From: Euschistus heros
Lineage: Eukaryota; Arthropoda; Insecta; Hemiptera; Pentatomidae
DNA length: 64,000 nt
Direction: 5' to 3'
Assembly (NCBI GenBank): GCA_003667255.2
Contig: RCWM02000093.1
Location: 1,755,501 to 1,819,500 of the forward strand
Position numbers and translations under genes: made by a program. Positions 35,346 to 47,009 of the stretch are shown one piece after another. The notes under the pieces are model-generated. The model made no database searches. It worked only from the letters and a program-made list of their open reading frames with translations, and was not told where the DNA came from. Every line of letters begins with the position of its first letter. Positions within the stretch are counted from its first letter, which is position 1.

Positions 35346-36197
35346 TCCTTTGTGTGTCGTATAACGTTTTAAACTGAGTTATAAAGTCTCTCCTTAATGT
35401 GCGTCCTATGATCAAATGAGAAACATTACAGGAACAGAACATAATGAAACTATTACACAATTGATGGAGCTGTTGTAATACTAACGCTAGTAAATATTGT
35501 TCACCACGCTAAAATTGACAACTATAATAACACTAATAATAATGAATATAATGATGAATAATATAATAATGGAATAATAATGAAGGTTTTTTGCATTTTT
35601 AAGATTGGAATAGAAAGGTACCAGAAGAGTATTGTAAGATAACTTGAATCAAGCCACCTTAACTTAGAAACCAGTTCGTGAAGTGAGAGGACCTGGCGAT
35701 CTCAAAAATGAATCTTATAAAACTATTCATTAATCTCTTCAGCCTCCTTTCGAGCTCACCAGATAGTCCTTCGTATACTAAGCACTAATAATCGAGGTGG
35801 AGAAGAATAAGAGAGAAACTCATATTTGACCGGAATTGCGTGGGAAAACTCACAAAATCTTACGAGCTGTTAGAGAAATGAGGTGATCTTTTGGTTAATG
35901 TAAAAAAAAAAAAAAAAAGTTATTCCTCGATAGATGTTCATAAAAAACGATCAATGTATACTAAACTAAACATAATGAAACAAAACACAGTTAATAATTA
36001 AAAATTTCAAGATTTCAACACACGTTACATAGTGATCTTTATTTCACTTCTTCTTGTGGAGAATTGATGCACTATTGTGAGAAACTTATAAAACAAAAGT
36101 CAACTTAAATCTAAAATATAAGAATAATTTGAAACAATAAAAATGATTGAACATTTAAAATGAAAAATGAAAGAGAAACAAATTAAAACTTAATCTT

Positions 36198-36275
<78 letters not shown>

Positions 36276-36849
36276 AATTGAGCTAAGATAATGGATACAT
36301 ATAGTAATTTATCAATATCAATCGTGACGTTAAAGTCCAGTGCTATTAATATTATATTTAATATCTAATATCAGGTGTAACTAAAACGCAATTTCCTTCT
36401 CATGTAGGAAGGAGATGCTTCTTTCATTCTCGAGTTGTTATATGTTATGAAGTAATTCCACAGCAGCAATGCATAAGTAAATATGACTACATTGAAATAA
36501 AATTTAATAAAAAAAGAAAATATATTGTTCACTAAAGAGAATAATTTCCTTCGACAGCTCGTCAGTACTTCTTGTGAAGAAGACAAGGGTCAGATAAGCA
36601 TGACATGCAATGATCCTTACTGTATTATGCTAATTATGCTAATTACATGTAGGTAACTCTATGCATTTTGAAACTGAGGACAAAAAGGGTAGTAAAAGTA
36701 GTGAAGTAAATGTATAAATGTAACATTTATGTTTCTTAAATATGAATTATATATGTTTGTGCCTGAAACCAAATCAGAGCATTTATTTCTACAATTTTTC
36801 GTGTTTATTTACTTATTAGACATAAGTAAGTGCACGAAATCGGTTCTTC
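35346..36849. other. A+T-rich intergenic sequence with a (TA)n array
   Basis: No gene recognised. It contains TAATAA-rich sequence at 35520-35580 and (TA)n at 36200-36261. Confidence 0.4.
36200..36261. repeat. (TA)n microsatellite
   Basis: TA run followed by T17. Confidence 0.95.
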
Positions 36850-37330
36850 TCAAGTCCCAATAATCCAGAACAAATAAAGCAGTAACCGCTTAGCAGCAAG
36901 GTAGAGGCATTTCATTAGGCTATACTGCGGTGAGGAGGGCTTTATCTGACCGGAAGGAACAAACAACTGGAAGAAAACAGTTTAGCCAGTTTAGATTGAG
37001 TTGCCGGCATCCGTCGATAGCATCTAGAACAAAGGACTCCGCGTCGAAAAAGAAACACTGGCCTGTACGTGCTCGAGGGAGGAGCGGCAACTTTTAAATC
37101 GTTAGTGTGTTCCTTCTGCGGTTACCAGCCTCCGCGTGGAGCATTCGATTGAAAAAGTTCCAAAAGTAGGTTGAAAGACTTTGGAAGTGATAGATCGGCT
37201 CGCGTCAGGAATGGTGGCACTGACAGATGCAATTTGTCGAACAGTTGCGGAAATGTTGGTCTTCCGCGGAAACTTCTCTTTGACAGCTGGAAAATTGCGA
37301 CTTTCCGTTTCCATCCGCCAATTTTAATGG
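36850..37330. promoter_or_regulatory. Long GC-richer island
   Basis: About 480 bases are distinctly GC-richer than the flanks, one of the two longest such islands in the window. Overlapping frames of 70-104 codons on both strands (37102-37446) reflect the lower stop density rather than a recognisable protein. It contains GACAGCTGG, CCGCGGAAAC and TGCCGGCATCCG. It could be an exon of an unrecognised gene, but regulatory DNA is equally plausible. Confidence 0.3.
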
Positions 37331-37959
37331 ATTTTTCAGTATTAGAAGAAAAACTATTTTTCCTAATCTCAGCTATACTTGATTTATTTGAATTAACAAA
37401 CAATTGCTGTCCATACCTGGTCGAAGTGTTGACCATAATCTCCTAGCAAGTATAACTAAATCAAACAATCATCAACCAAAACATCAAAATCACAAAAAAC
37501 GTTAGTTGCTTTCTGGAACTGGAGAAGGATGTGGAAATAAAAACATACATAGAAGGTGAGCTGAAAGATCTAATTCTAGGTATCATATCTATGGAAAGTT
37601 CAAAAGAGGTAGACCTAGTCCAAGATGGCATGTTTAATTAAAATTAAATTTAAGGCGTAGAATTATCAAACCAGTCAAGTACATATTCCAGTTTTTTTTT
37701 TTTCTTTAATAGTTTTTCTACTAGATCTTTAGGTAAAAAATTCCTCCCAAAAATAGTTAAATCACATATCTAATGATCATACAAAAAATAAAGCCCCTTC
37801 CTAATCCAGTCAGACCTTTACCTTTATCTTGTGAAAAATTTTGAAAAATGGAGTTTACTGGTTTCGGAATTTAACGCCTCATTTATTGTTAATGATAGTT
37901 GTCCATGAAACATTATGATAGTTGTAGCTTCACTGCTTGGTTATTTTAACGGATTTGAA

Positions 37960-38210
37960 TATTTTAATACTGTTGAAGAATGTTTGTAGAAGATGAGGTT
38001 CGATTCCGACCGAGTCAAATACTTATCAACTCTATTATTTAAGCCGAATATCGACCAAATAAGAAGGAATACCTTCCTTAGGTAGAAAAAAAAAGCCTTC
38101 CTTACAATAGCCTCAAAAGTGAGTACCCTTTACTAGGGAAAAGCATGGCCTAATCGTCCCCTAACGATAAGGGCAACTATTTGCAGATATACACTTTTTT
38201 TTTAATTTTC
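37960..38210 (+). mobile_element. tRNA-like SINE relic
   Basis: GAGGTTCGATTCCGACC (about 37996-38012) has a box B core followed by GAGTCAAATAC, related to CCGGGGTCAAAT after the box B at 32749. The 3' body of about 170 bases ends in a T-rich stretch. The left half of a tRNA is not recognisable. Confidence 0.4.
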
Positions 38211-38756
38211 TATTTTCTTTAAATATTCTAAAATGGTATTTTTAAAGAATACCATAAAAAAATAAATAAATAAATAAAAAATAAAATACTGGAAGACCTA
38301 GAAAATTTGTGTTGTTTAGATTTTGTGAAGATTTAAAAATTGTGTGTGTGTCTGTGTCTGTGTGAGTGTTTGAATTTATATATATATTTTTTAGTTTTCT
38401 ACTTTTATTTGTTTTTAATTACAATTGTTGTGTTGACTGAATATAGGTTGTCATGAAAAAATTCCTATGTTATTTAAATCTTTCTTAAGAGAAATATGTT
38501 TTAGATCTAATATCCACCTTTTTCTTTTTTTTATTATTATTAATATTATTAAATTTATCAATAGTAAGTACGAATTTAGATGACCATATAAAGTTCTTGC
38601 CAAAGGTAAATCCTATAGTATTCCTGGAGTCAGCCAGGTATAGAAAGGATCCTCCTCAAAGGATCATAAGGATGTACCATACATAATCTGATTATAGGGA
38701 AAAGAAGGTCAACAAGGAAAAAAAAATCAGCTTTTGCAGGTGAAAATGGATCTTTA

Positions 38757-38815
38757 TAAAAGACACGCGCCACCCTCCGTGTGCAGGGTCTGAAGGGCGC
38801 GTGGCTTCTTGATTA
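38757..38815. repeat. GC-rich hairpin
   Basis: CACGCGCC pairs with GGCGCGTG, and the inner ACCCT pairs with AGGGT. The loop is about 8 bases and one side has a short bulge. It is unusual for its GC content in this A+T-rich region. It could be a structured RNA or a chance palindrome. Confidence 0.4.
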
Positions 38816-38829
38816 GATTCAAGCCGCAT

Positions 38830-39699
38830 CCGCCAATAGCTCAAGTGATTCAACTAATATCTGCTTCAACGAAAGCTTTGAAGGGTGTTCGTTGACAATG
38901 GGCGACGAATATCACAGAATTAGAGATGATTAAAGGATTGTTAGAGTAGAGGCTTAGTCACTTTAGGGTGATGTCACCTAATAGTATGGTGTCAAAGGGT
39001 CTAATCTCAAATTAGGGAGTATTGATAAAAGAAATTTAAAAAAATATATATATTAGTTTGATTCAAAAGACTTTTTACCCCTTTCCGTATATTTTTTAAT
39101 AAGTTTATAAGAATCCGGACTTGTTGTATTTTGGAGACTCGTGTTTTATTAAGACTATACAGTATTCTATTCCCCTGGATAGGAAGAGCTTTTTAAACAT
39201 AATATTTCAAAATAAAATAACTAAAATTTGAGATTAAAACTTAGATTTTACGCATTTGATAAGAATATATATATATGTACACCTTGCTTTTATCGGTAAT
39301 GAAAGGATGATCAATAAGAAGTAATTCAAGCATTTTTTTTATTTATTTTAAAATAAAAACAATCATGTCTATTAGTCTATTAAATATATATATATATTGC
39401 TAAAATAAGAGCAAAAGCCGCACAGCCCAAATGAGACATGAAACTTATTTAAGTACAATTAATTGTTATGTAAGAAGGATTAGGTGTTAATTTTTAATAA
39501 TATGGTATTCAGTTGAAACTAGAAAATATATTAATCGACTAGAATATACATAATGATTCTTGTAACATTAACAATCATAATATACATACATTTTTTAGTG
39601 AGTATTTACATCATATCTTAAATAAATCAAACAAGGAACAATACACCATAAAAAAGTTAACTCTAAAAATTAAAGTACTAATTGAGCTGTACAAAGTAA
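38830..39699. other. A+T-rich sequence downstream of VPVP-repeat gene 2
   Basis: No gene seen. It should contain the 3' UTR of the minus-strand gene ending at 39700. No canonical AATAAA was found on the minus strand within 250 bases; an ATTAAA variant near 39492 is one candidate. Confidence 0.35.
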
Positions 39700-40425
39700 T
39701 CAAACTTTATGGAGCTGTTCCGACCCAATACCTGATTCGACAGAGGACTTGTGGTAGGTTCCACCTGAATGTTCGTAAACAGGTACAGGTACTTTGATGT
39801 ATTCGGGTACTTTCACCTCGTAAGGTACCTTCTTCTCTACGATGTACGGTACTTTCTTCTCAACGGTCACCGGGTATGGCTTAGCCACTTCCACTGGATA
39901 AGGTTTCCCAACTGGTACTTTAACCTTCACCAGTACTTTTTTTTCGATGACGTAAGGAATCTTTTTTTCAATGATGTAGGGTACGTTGTACGGTTTTGGA
40001 ATTTCGACCACCTCTTTTACTGGATACGGCACTTTCTTCTCGACTGGATAAGGTACCTTCTTCTCAACATATACAGGAATAAGTTTAGAAACATGGTATG
40101 GTACTGGTTTCTCTACCTTGACTTCGACCGGTATTTTGACTTCCTTGTACACTGGGTATGGATGTGGTACTTCAATTTTTACTGGAACAGGTACTTTTGT
40201 TTCGATGTGAACTGCGTAAGGCTTCGGCACGTTAAAAGGAACTGGTCTCTCAACAGGTACTTTGATTGGTACTGGGATGTGTTTCTCCACTTTTACTGGA
40301 TATGGCACCTCTTCTTCCTTTGTTATGATTTCTGTTCTTAAAGGATGATGTTCCTTGTGGATTTCGAAACCTAGGCTACCTGTCACGATGAAAAGAAATA
40401 GCTGAATGTATTCCATTTTGATCAT
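39700..40425 (-). CDS. Secreted Val/Pro/Lys-repeat structural protein, paralogue 2
   Basis: A single exon encodes 241 residues from the ATG at 40425, the same length as paralogue 1. The open frame extends 36 codons further upstream to 40533, but that part crosses the TATA box (40482-40475), so translation from there is unlikely. A second ATG (40416) lies three codons in. The signal peptide is MIKMEYIQLFLFIVTGSLG, followed by FEIHKEHHPLRTEIITKEE, closely matching paralogue 1. The repeat body has units such as VEKKVPYPVEKKVPYPVKE and PYPVxVEKKVPYIVEKK. The tail differs (GGTYHKSSVESGIGSEQLHKV). There is no cysteine in the mature chain. The likely role is as for paralogue 1: cuticle or matrix, inferred. 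It lies 12 kb away and convergent, so it is a dispersed inverted duplicate. Confidence 0.85.
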   Translation of the reverse strand: MIKMEYIQLFLFIVTGSLGFEIHKEHHPLRTEIITKEEEVPYPVKVEKHIPVPIKVPVERPVPFNVPKPYAVHIETKVPVPVKIEVPHPYPVYKEVKIPVEVKVEKPVPYHVSKLIPVYVEKKVPYPVEKKVPYPVKEVVEIPKPYNVPYIIEKKIPYVIEKKVLVKVKVPVGKPYPVEVAKPYPVTVEKKVPYIVEKKVPYEVKVPEYIKVPVPVYEHSGGTYHKSSVESGIGSEQLHKV

Positions 40426-40448
40426 CTTGCTACTGACGTTGGTTGGAC

Positions 40449-40482
40449 ACTGGTAACTAAGAATAATGCACTGCCTTATATA
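40449..40482 (-). promoter_or_regulatory. Core promoter of VPVP-repeat gene 2
   Basis: On the minus strand TATATAAG starts at 40482 and the initiator-like ACCAGT has its A at 40451, 31 bases downstream. The ATG at 40425 is 26 bases after that A. Spacing matches paralogue 1 almost base for base. Confidence 0.7.
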
Positions 40483-40899
40483 GTTGGATACCAGCTTGTT
40501 ATATAATCTAATTGCATCGTGTCGATCCACCAATCCAAGTAATATTAATTAGAAAGTCAAAGTAATGCAGGAATTTTCAAGTCGTGTCTATGGGTATGTC
40601 AAGCATCTATTGAATGAATCATCACTTTCAGCTTCAATGCACATACATCATCAGACAGCTTATATTTTTATAAATAACTTAATGTTATTTAGATTCTTGC
40701 TTCTGATGATTATACGATAAAGTAATTGTAGTTGCATCGAATAATAGTGACGAAAATATTATAATTTTGTAAATTAAAACAAATATTTTTTTCAATATAA
40801 TATTCCAAGTTAATTATAATCTATGTGAAATAGTAATGGGTAATGACCGTAGCCTACCTCTTCATACTAAGCTAGTTTCTGATGATATTGTTTGAGGAA
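40483..40899. other. Upstream region of VPVP-repeat gene 2
   Basis: A+T-rich. It contains TAATTAG and TTAATTA words about 60-80 bases upstream of the TATA box and a second TTATATAA near 40500. No gene seen. Confidence 0.35.
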
Positions 40900-41035
40900 A
40901 GAAGGACCGGCCGAGGCGTGGTCACATCCCAGCGTACCCTTGACACTGCCTACGTAACACCGGTGTACTCCTACAAGGACGAAACCGCAAATTTCACTCA
41001 GAATTATCTCCAAATCCTCATTCAGGATCGAAATT
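40900..41035. promoter_or_regulatory. Small GC-richer island upstream of VPVP-repeat gene 2
   Basis: It contains GGCCGAGGCGTGGTCACATCC and ACACCGGTGTACTCC. No coding signal. Lying about 450 bases upstream of the TATA box, it may be a distal promoter element. Confidence 0.3.
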
Positions 41036-41285
41036 TTGCGTTCAAAAAATGACGCAATAATATTTTTTTCTAATTTAAAACTAAATATCCTTTGAAGTTC
41101 TACTTTGAAGCTTATGTTAATAGAAGCTCAATGATATACATTTCCCTGTTTTTATATAAAATTTGTATTTCATACAAACATTTATCTATATGAAATATAA
41201 TCATAACTCTGAATGACATTGGATCTTTTACATTAGGATAAGAAAATACCTAATTATAACTAAAATAGACAAACTACTTCCATAT

Positions 41286-41329
<44 letters not shown>

Positions 41330-42767
41330 CCTACTCGGTAATTTTCAGATAAATTTCCAGTATCCAGGTCTTCATCAAATTTAAGTTTTATAATACGTCT
41401 TGGATAAAAAGTTTAATGTGGCATCCTCATGTCACCCTGAAGTAACAGGATAAGTAAAATTTATATTAAAATTAGAAATTAATGTAAACTTCCTAAGTAT
41501 AAAGTGAATATTTCTAAATTTGATTTAAATTTTTATAAAAAATGAAATACAGCTCCTTCATCTTCTTCATAAATCTGTTTCTACTTGTTTAGAAATATTC
41601 AGACGTTGCAACTTAACACTTCTGTACATAAATTCTTAATCCAAAGATCTAGATTGTTATTATTTTTTTTTAATGTGACATAACCCCTTCTTTCACCAAA
41701 CCCTTAAAATGATAGCAAATTAACCGAAACAGCGTCGTGTCGTAACCAAAATTGGTTCGGTGCTGTAACCGTATATTCTTGTTAATCTATTCAAAAATTC
41801 AAGATTGGTAATGAATAATAATAATTTAAAACACTTCTGATTGTCAATCAATATTTTAGTTAAAAGTTTCTAGCTTTTCGTGATTATGTATATTTATTCT
41901 TTACAAAATCTAATTCCTCAAACATATTCTCACGTTCATAATTTTAGTAAAATTCGATGGCAGTTTTTCAAATGAATTCCTAAGGCATTCTAAAATCAAT
42001 TGTGAGTTGCCAGCACCAAAACCTTTAAATTTTAAATTCAATAACATGATTATCCTTTATCTTATTATTGAAACATCATCGGGGCAACATCTTTAATAAA
42101 TTAGAAAAATTCAAGGTATTTTTATCAACTACATTTTTCAATGTTTGTTTTCTAAAATAGGCATGAGATCTGAGAGAATGAGAAACTAAGTGCCGAAATT
42201 TCAGGTAATTATTTAATACAAGTTGATTAGATGTAGTACCTTAGTGGGAGTAACAGCAGTAGTACAACTTAGCTGTATCAACTGGAATAAAATATATGGC
42301 TAAAGCTTGCCGGTTAAAATAGAAAAAGATGAATAGGTTCGGCAAAAGGAACATTTATGAAAATACAAAAAGCTATATTTGCGACGGGAGTCCTAAGAAT
42401 ATAACCTGAAGACAGATGTTTATCCCGCCCGTATCAGGTAACCAATTAAACTAACGAATCCAACGTCATTAATCCAGGTGCGCAACAAAAAAGCCCCTAA
42501 GAAAAAGCATTTTTTATTCCCCGGTTATTATTCATTTTTTTTTTTTTCAATTTATTATGATTAGAGATGCAATCAATAATTATTAAAAAAATTGATTATT
42601 AGAATATATTATAGATTTCCAAACTGCTTTATTTGTTTAATTTTTTATTCGTTTTGATGTATGACTTCTAGAATAACATACTATTATGTATTTCTAATAA
42701 GAATTGAAAAACAATTATTTATTTGCTTTGATTGTATCATATAAACGAATAAATAAATACATATATG
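41036..42767. other. A+T-rich intergenic sequence
   Basis: No gene recognised. (TA)n at 41290-41328. A short imperfect palindrome near 41720-41770 pairs CAGCGTCGTGTCGTAACCAA with TTGGTTCGGTGCTG. Confidence 0.35.
41290..41328. repeat. (TA)n microsatellite
   Basis: About 19 TA units. Confidence 0.95.
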
Positions 42768-43365
42768 TTCAATAAGGTTCTTGAGGTTCGGTCAATAAAC
42801 AAAAACAACTATTTTGGTGTCGCGTCGCGACGTTTTTGAAACTATATTGTTATAATCATGTCCTTTAGTGAAATAACAGTTATATAAATATATAAGTTAG
42901 ACAAGTTATTTCCAAACATAAATTTAGCTATAATATAAATATATAAAAACATGCGTTAGAATATATACTACAATGATGTATGAATATACTACAATGGAGT
43001 ATGAAACTAATTTCAATGTTACCGGGGGATATGCTATTGGTATCTACTACTACATTTAACAATTCCAGTCCGCAACTGAACCAGTAATAGAAACCAATAT
43101 CCCACCATTAACATTGTGAGTAGTTTCATATTCCTCCATATTTTGCAATTATTGTATTATATATTCTAACGCATATTTATATATTTTCATTGTAGCTAAC
43201 TTTATGCTTTAAAATAACCTGTGTAACTATATAATATAATGTGTAAATATATTTCTTTGTAACCTGTTTTTTCACTATAGGGCATGATTATGAGAACAAT
43301 ATAGTCTCGAAACGTCGCCAAAATAGTTGTTTTTATTTATTGAATGAACCTCAAGAACCTCACTA

Positions 43366-43370
<5 letters not shown>
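42768..43370. mobile_element. Palindromic Penelope-like element fragment, copy 3
   Basis: The left arm starts AATAAGGTTCTTGAGGTTCG and the right arm ends CTCAAGAACCTCACTAAACAT. The right arm retains GATTATGAGAACAATATAGT, then CTCGAAACGTCGCC. The left arm has a local duplication and disruption (GTGTCGCGTCGCGACG). The interior, about 400 bases, is a further imperfect palindrome built from TATATATTCTAACGCAT and its complement. No open reading frame. Confidence 0.5.
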
Positions 43371-43402
<32 letters not shown>

Positions 43403-43411
43403 CCTCATAGA

Positions 43412-43445
<34 letters not shown>
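43369..43445. repeat. (TA)n microsatellites
   Basis: Three TA runs separated by ACCTCATAG and C. Confidence 0.9.
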
Positions 43446-43469
43446 CCGGTTCTTCACAAAGATTGCCCA

Positions 43470-43800
43470 TTTCTCCAGCGGTAGCAGTCACTGAGAATGA
43501 ATACTATGGTGAGTGGCAACAGTTCCCACAGCGCCTTAACAAAGGACAGAGCGAGATAATTAGAGATAATGAGATGGTAAAAAGAGGAGGGGACCCAATG
43601 GCAGGTGATTGAAGTCTGAAGGGCCACTAACGAAGGTGCTAGGCTCTGACCAACAGCCTTAGTAATCGTCCCTCTGTACTCTAGTTCTCTAGGAGGCCAA
43701 CTCTGATAATGGTCGTAATTCTGTCATTAGCTATATTGTATCTATCGGCTCTGAGGATGGAGTGAATATTCACAGCCATCTGAATTAGTTCTATTCAATT
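43470..43800. promoter_or_regulatory. GC-richer island
   Basis: About 330 bases, less A+T-rich, with no recognisable coding sequence. Contains CAATGGCAGGTGATTGAAG and TAATGAGATGG. Confidence 0.25.
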
Positions 43801-44377
43801 GGGATTTCATTATCAATTTGACTCAATAGGTGCCTATGAAATCAATAGTATATCTTTGGATGAAATGGGTAAATATAATATTGTTTTATTAAGAATAGCA
43901 TAGAGATGCAAACAAAAAAACGAAAAACAAGAATGATGTTAGGTTCATAATATCAACTGACAAATACATTGCAGTAGTGAAATCAAATTAAATATATAAT
44001 TCCAATCAACAGGGACTGAAAAGGAACTGGATGAGAGATCTTGCCTAATCCCTAATGTTCTATTAAGCCTTGAGATCGTACCACTGGATGCGGACTCCTT
44101 TATATCTGATCATGCTTATTGTTTCTAACTCCATACCTACCGACATTTCATCCGTTTATGTTTCTACCAAAATTTCATGGAAAAACAAAACATAAAAGAG
44201 AAGTGAATCCTTAAAATCCACTTTTGATATATTTTTTTAATAAAAATAGTAAAGTCACAAAGCAAAGTAATAAATGTTGTTTCCAAGAACTTCTGCCAAA
44301 TAGTACGAAAAGGTTCATTTGACCAGTCATGGTAGGTTTAGTGTCAATAAGCGTGCTTGTTTGTTGGCAGGTATATA
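43801..44377. other. A+T-rich intergenic sequence
   Basis: Nothing recognised. Confidence 0.4.
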
Positions 44378-45625
44378 TAGGGTGAGTATCTCTTAGTGTA
44401 AAATCAAAAAATTGGGTGAAACTAGATAACAAATTTAGCAAAATGCTGCAGACCTCACAAGATTTTTTTTGAGAAAACCACGTTTTTTTCCATAAAAGCT
44501 GTAATATCTCCATTTTGTTTAAATATTTTTCAAATTTTAACTACATCTTTTTATTGCTGTCGAATTATATTGAAAAATCATAGATTCCCCAACAGATTGA
44601 ATGATGAGATTACTAACATTTGTTACAAAATATCCTACCACAACTTCATCACGATATTCCACCTGAAGTTCGGCAAATATGATTTTCCAACACCATTGTG
44701 CTCCTCCACATTATTCGAAAGCAATACAAATATAAACCGACGATATACATGGATAGGTAGAAATGATTTCCCCTGTAAAAAAGACACATCTGCCCATAAA
44801 ATTCACCTCAAAAAGTATTATTCTTCAACACAATCTGCATGCTTCTGAACGGCAAAATTGAGGTCTAAGTTCATTATCATTGGATTTTAAACAATACATT
44901 GAAAATTTAATAAAATAAATCCTAAATAATAATAAGAAATAGATATATGTAATAACATATGATCCTCTGATCTGGTGTCGCTTTATTGACAATTTTCCTT
45001 TATTTTCTATTAAACAATAATTTTTTTTCTTTGCTTTTTATTCCAATGTAGAGTTTATTATGTTTAAAATGCACAATTTTATTAAGGGATTGTCATAATG
45101 TTTTATTTACACAAGTAATTGATTTGTATGTCAAATGAGAACACCATGTTTTTTCGGTTTCAAAAGTAAATTTCTCCATGGAATTGAAACATAATCATTA
45201 CGTTTAACATATCAATTGAAAGCTGATTAAATTTGCAAGTTTTTGTGAGATTTGACGTTTTGTGGATGTGTTTTCGAAAAACGGTGAGCGTTGAAGTAAT
45301 ATAAGACATTGGGAATTCCCCAAATAAGGTGAAGATCAAGGTGTTCTTTAGGTACCAAGTTTGTAGAATTCAAGGTTACAGGTACTCTGCTATTATAGAT
45401 AATTTAATGCTATATCCGAAAATGTCAAAATTTTGAAAATATTTAAAAAAATGGAGATATTACAGCTTTTATGGAAAAAAACCGTGGTTTCCTCAAAAAA
45501 GTCTTTGATTTATCGTATATCTGCAACGGATTGAAGTAGAAAGGTGAGGTCTGCGACATTTTGCTAAATTTTTGATCTAGTTTCACCCATTTTTTTTTTT
45601 TTTACCCTAAGAGATACTCACCCTG
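44378..45625. mobile_element. Tc1/mariner-like TIR element with TA duplications
   Basis: The right end, read inward, is CAGGGTGAGTATCTCTTAGG. The left end is TAGGGTGAGTATCTCTTAGT, differing at the outermost base. TA flanks both (44376-44377 and 45626-45627). The arms remain alignable for well over 100 bases, through GTGAAACTAGAT and ATGGAGATATTACAGCTTTT. The interior has no recognisable transposase, so it is non-autonomous. A CAGGG start with TA duplication is the Tc1/mariner pattern. Confidence 0.7.
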
Positions 45626-45627
45626 TA

Positions 45628-46570
45628 TGCTATATGAAATGTACTTGTACAATATTGTTGATTAATATTAGATTTTTCTGTTAATACTATGTTTATTATA
45701 CCCCATCGTTTATGTTAAGTATTTGTCTTTAGAACAAAAAAATACTGTTCTATACTCTATTTAAGCTAAAAGGTGTAGAAAAAATATATTTCATAAGTAT
45801 TTTGAGTTCATAAGAATAATACTAAAAAAAAAAAAATGGCTCTGCTTTTTGAATTTAGAACAATATACCCAAAAACAAGACATATTGAATTCAGATGATA
45901 AAGTTCACCTAAATAAGTTCCTTTTAAATATTTCATATTTTTTATAGTATTGACAATGTGTAATTTACTTATTTGAAACTGGTTGAATTTGTTGCATTAA
46001 TTATGAGTTGTATTAATGACATTATTAGTAAATTAGATATTTCAGTATTCGTTTAAATACCTAAGATCTTGATACTAATTTAAAAGAGTCTTGAAGTCGT
46101 ATGTAATAACAGTTCGTAATTCAAGTGAAACAACATGCAAGTAGCAAGGTATAATGAACAGTTGTTTATTTCTGGTACTACTCTCACTAATTATATCATT
46201 TGAATGACACAACGTTACGAAAGAGTTATGAATGAGCTCTGAAATATTTGACGAGGACAAATATTGGCCAGGCAGTGACCTTAGCCTTGGAGGACAGCTA
46301 ACGGAATGCCTGGTTTCAAAAAAGGAAAGCTTCACACTTCCGCCGCTTGGCAGCGCCACCTCTCTATTCTATTAACTTATGCCATAAAATTATATTTAAA
46401 AATTCTTTTCTGTATATACAAATGTTATTATTTTGTTATTTTAAAGATTCTACGAAGGATTAACTGTAACTCCCTTCCGACATTTGTTTCCTTTTTTCAG
46501 TTTCCGATAAAACACTTGTGCGATACGTTTCATTTTCTGTTGTTGCTCAATATTTTTTTTATTCTCAAAA
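45628..46570. other. Intergenic sequence
   Basis: No gene recognised. The open frames at 46075-46359 and 46306-46584 have no domain or signal I can identify. Confidence 0.35.
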
Positions 46571-46890
46571 ATGGTAAAGCTTAAAGCCCTTTCGTATGAA
46601 GAAAAGTTGAAAATTATTCAAGCCGGGTTTGACAGAATGTGTGATATTGCAAAAATAATTGGAATACGAGCTAACAATTTATCCACAATTTTGAAAAACA
46701 AGCTAAAGTACGAAAATCAAACTTTTTTAATATCAAAGAGGTTATAAGGGCACGAGTTTCAAGATATCGACGAGTGTGTTTTGAAATGGTTAAAGCAGTG
46801 CCGTAACAACTAGTCTCGATTTATCGAAATCCTCGATAGTTCGAAGCTTTCTCGTTTCCCTTGAGGTTCGATATATCGAGGTTCCACTGT
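46571..46890 (+). pseudogene. pogo/Tigger transposase remnant with 3' TIR
   Basis: It starts at an ATG (46571) as MVKLKALSYEEKLKIIQ and continues through a recognition helix ending NNLSTILKNK. This is the CENP-B-type N-terminal helix-turn-helix. After a stop, FQDIDECVLKWLKQCRNN resembles the start of the second DNA-binding helix set (CENP-B box domain). The catalytic domain is absent. The piece ends with TCGATATATCGAGGTTCCACTG (46868-46889) next to TA, the complement of a pogo-type CAGTGGAACCTCGATA terminus. It is an internally deleted, dead element. Confidence 0.7.
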
Positions 46891-47009
46891 ACATGTAAAT
46901 AATTTTTGAAGAGCACCGAAATATTCATATATTATTTTCAGTAATGCGTAATAGTCAATTTTAATAATAAGTCAAAGATAACTCATGAAAAGATGTTAAA
47001 ACACATTAA

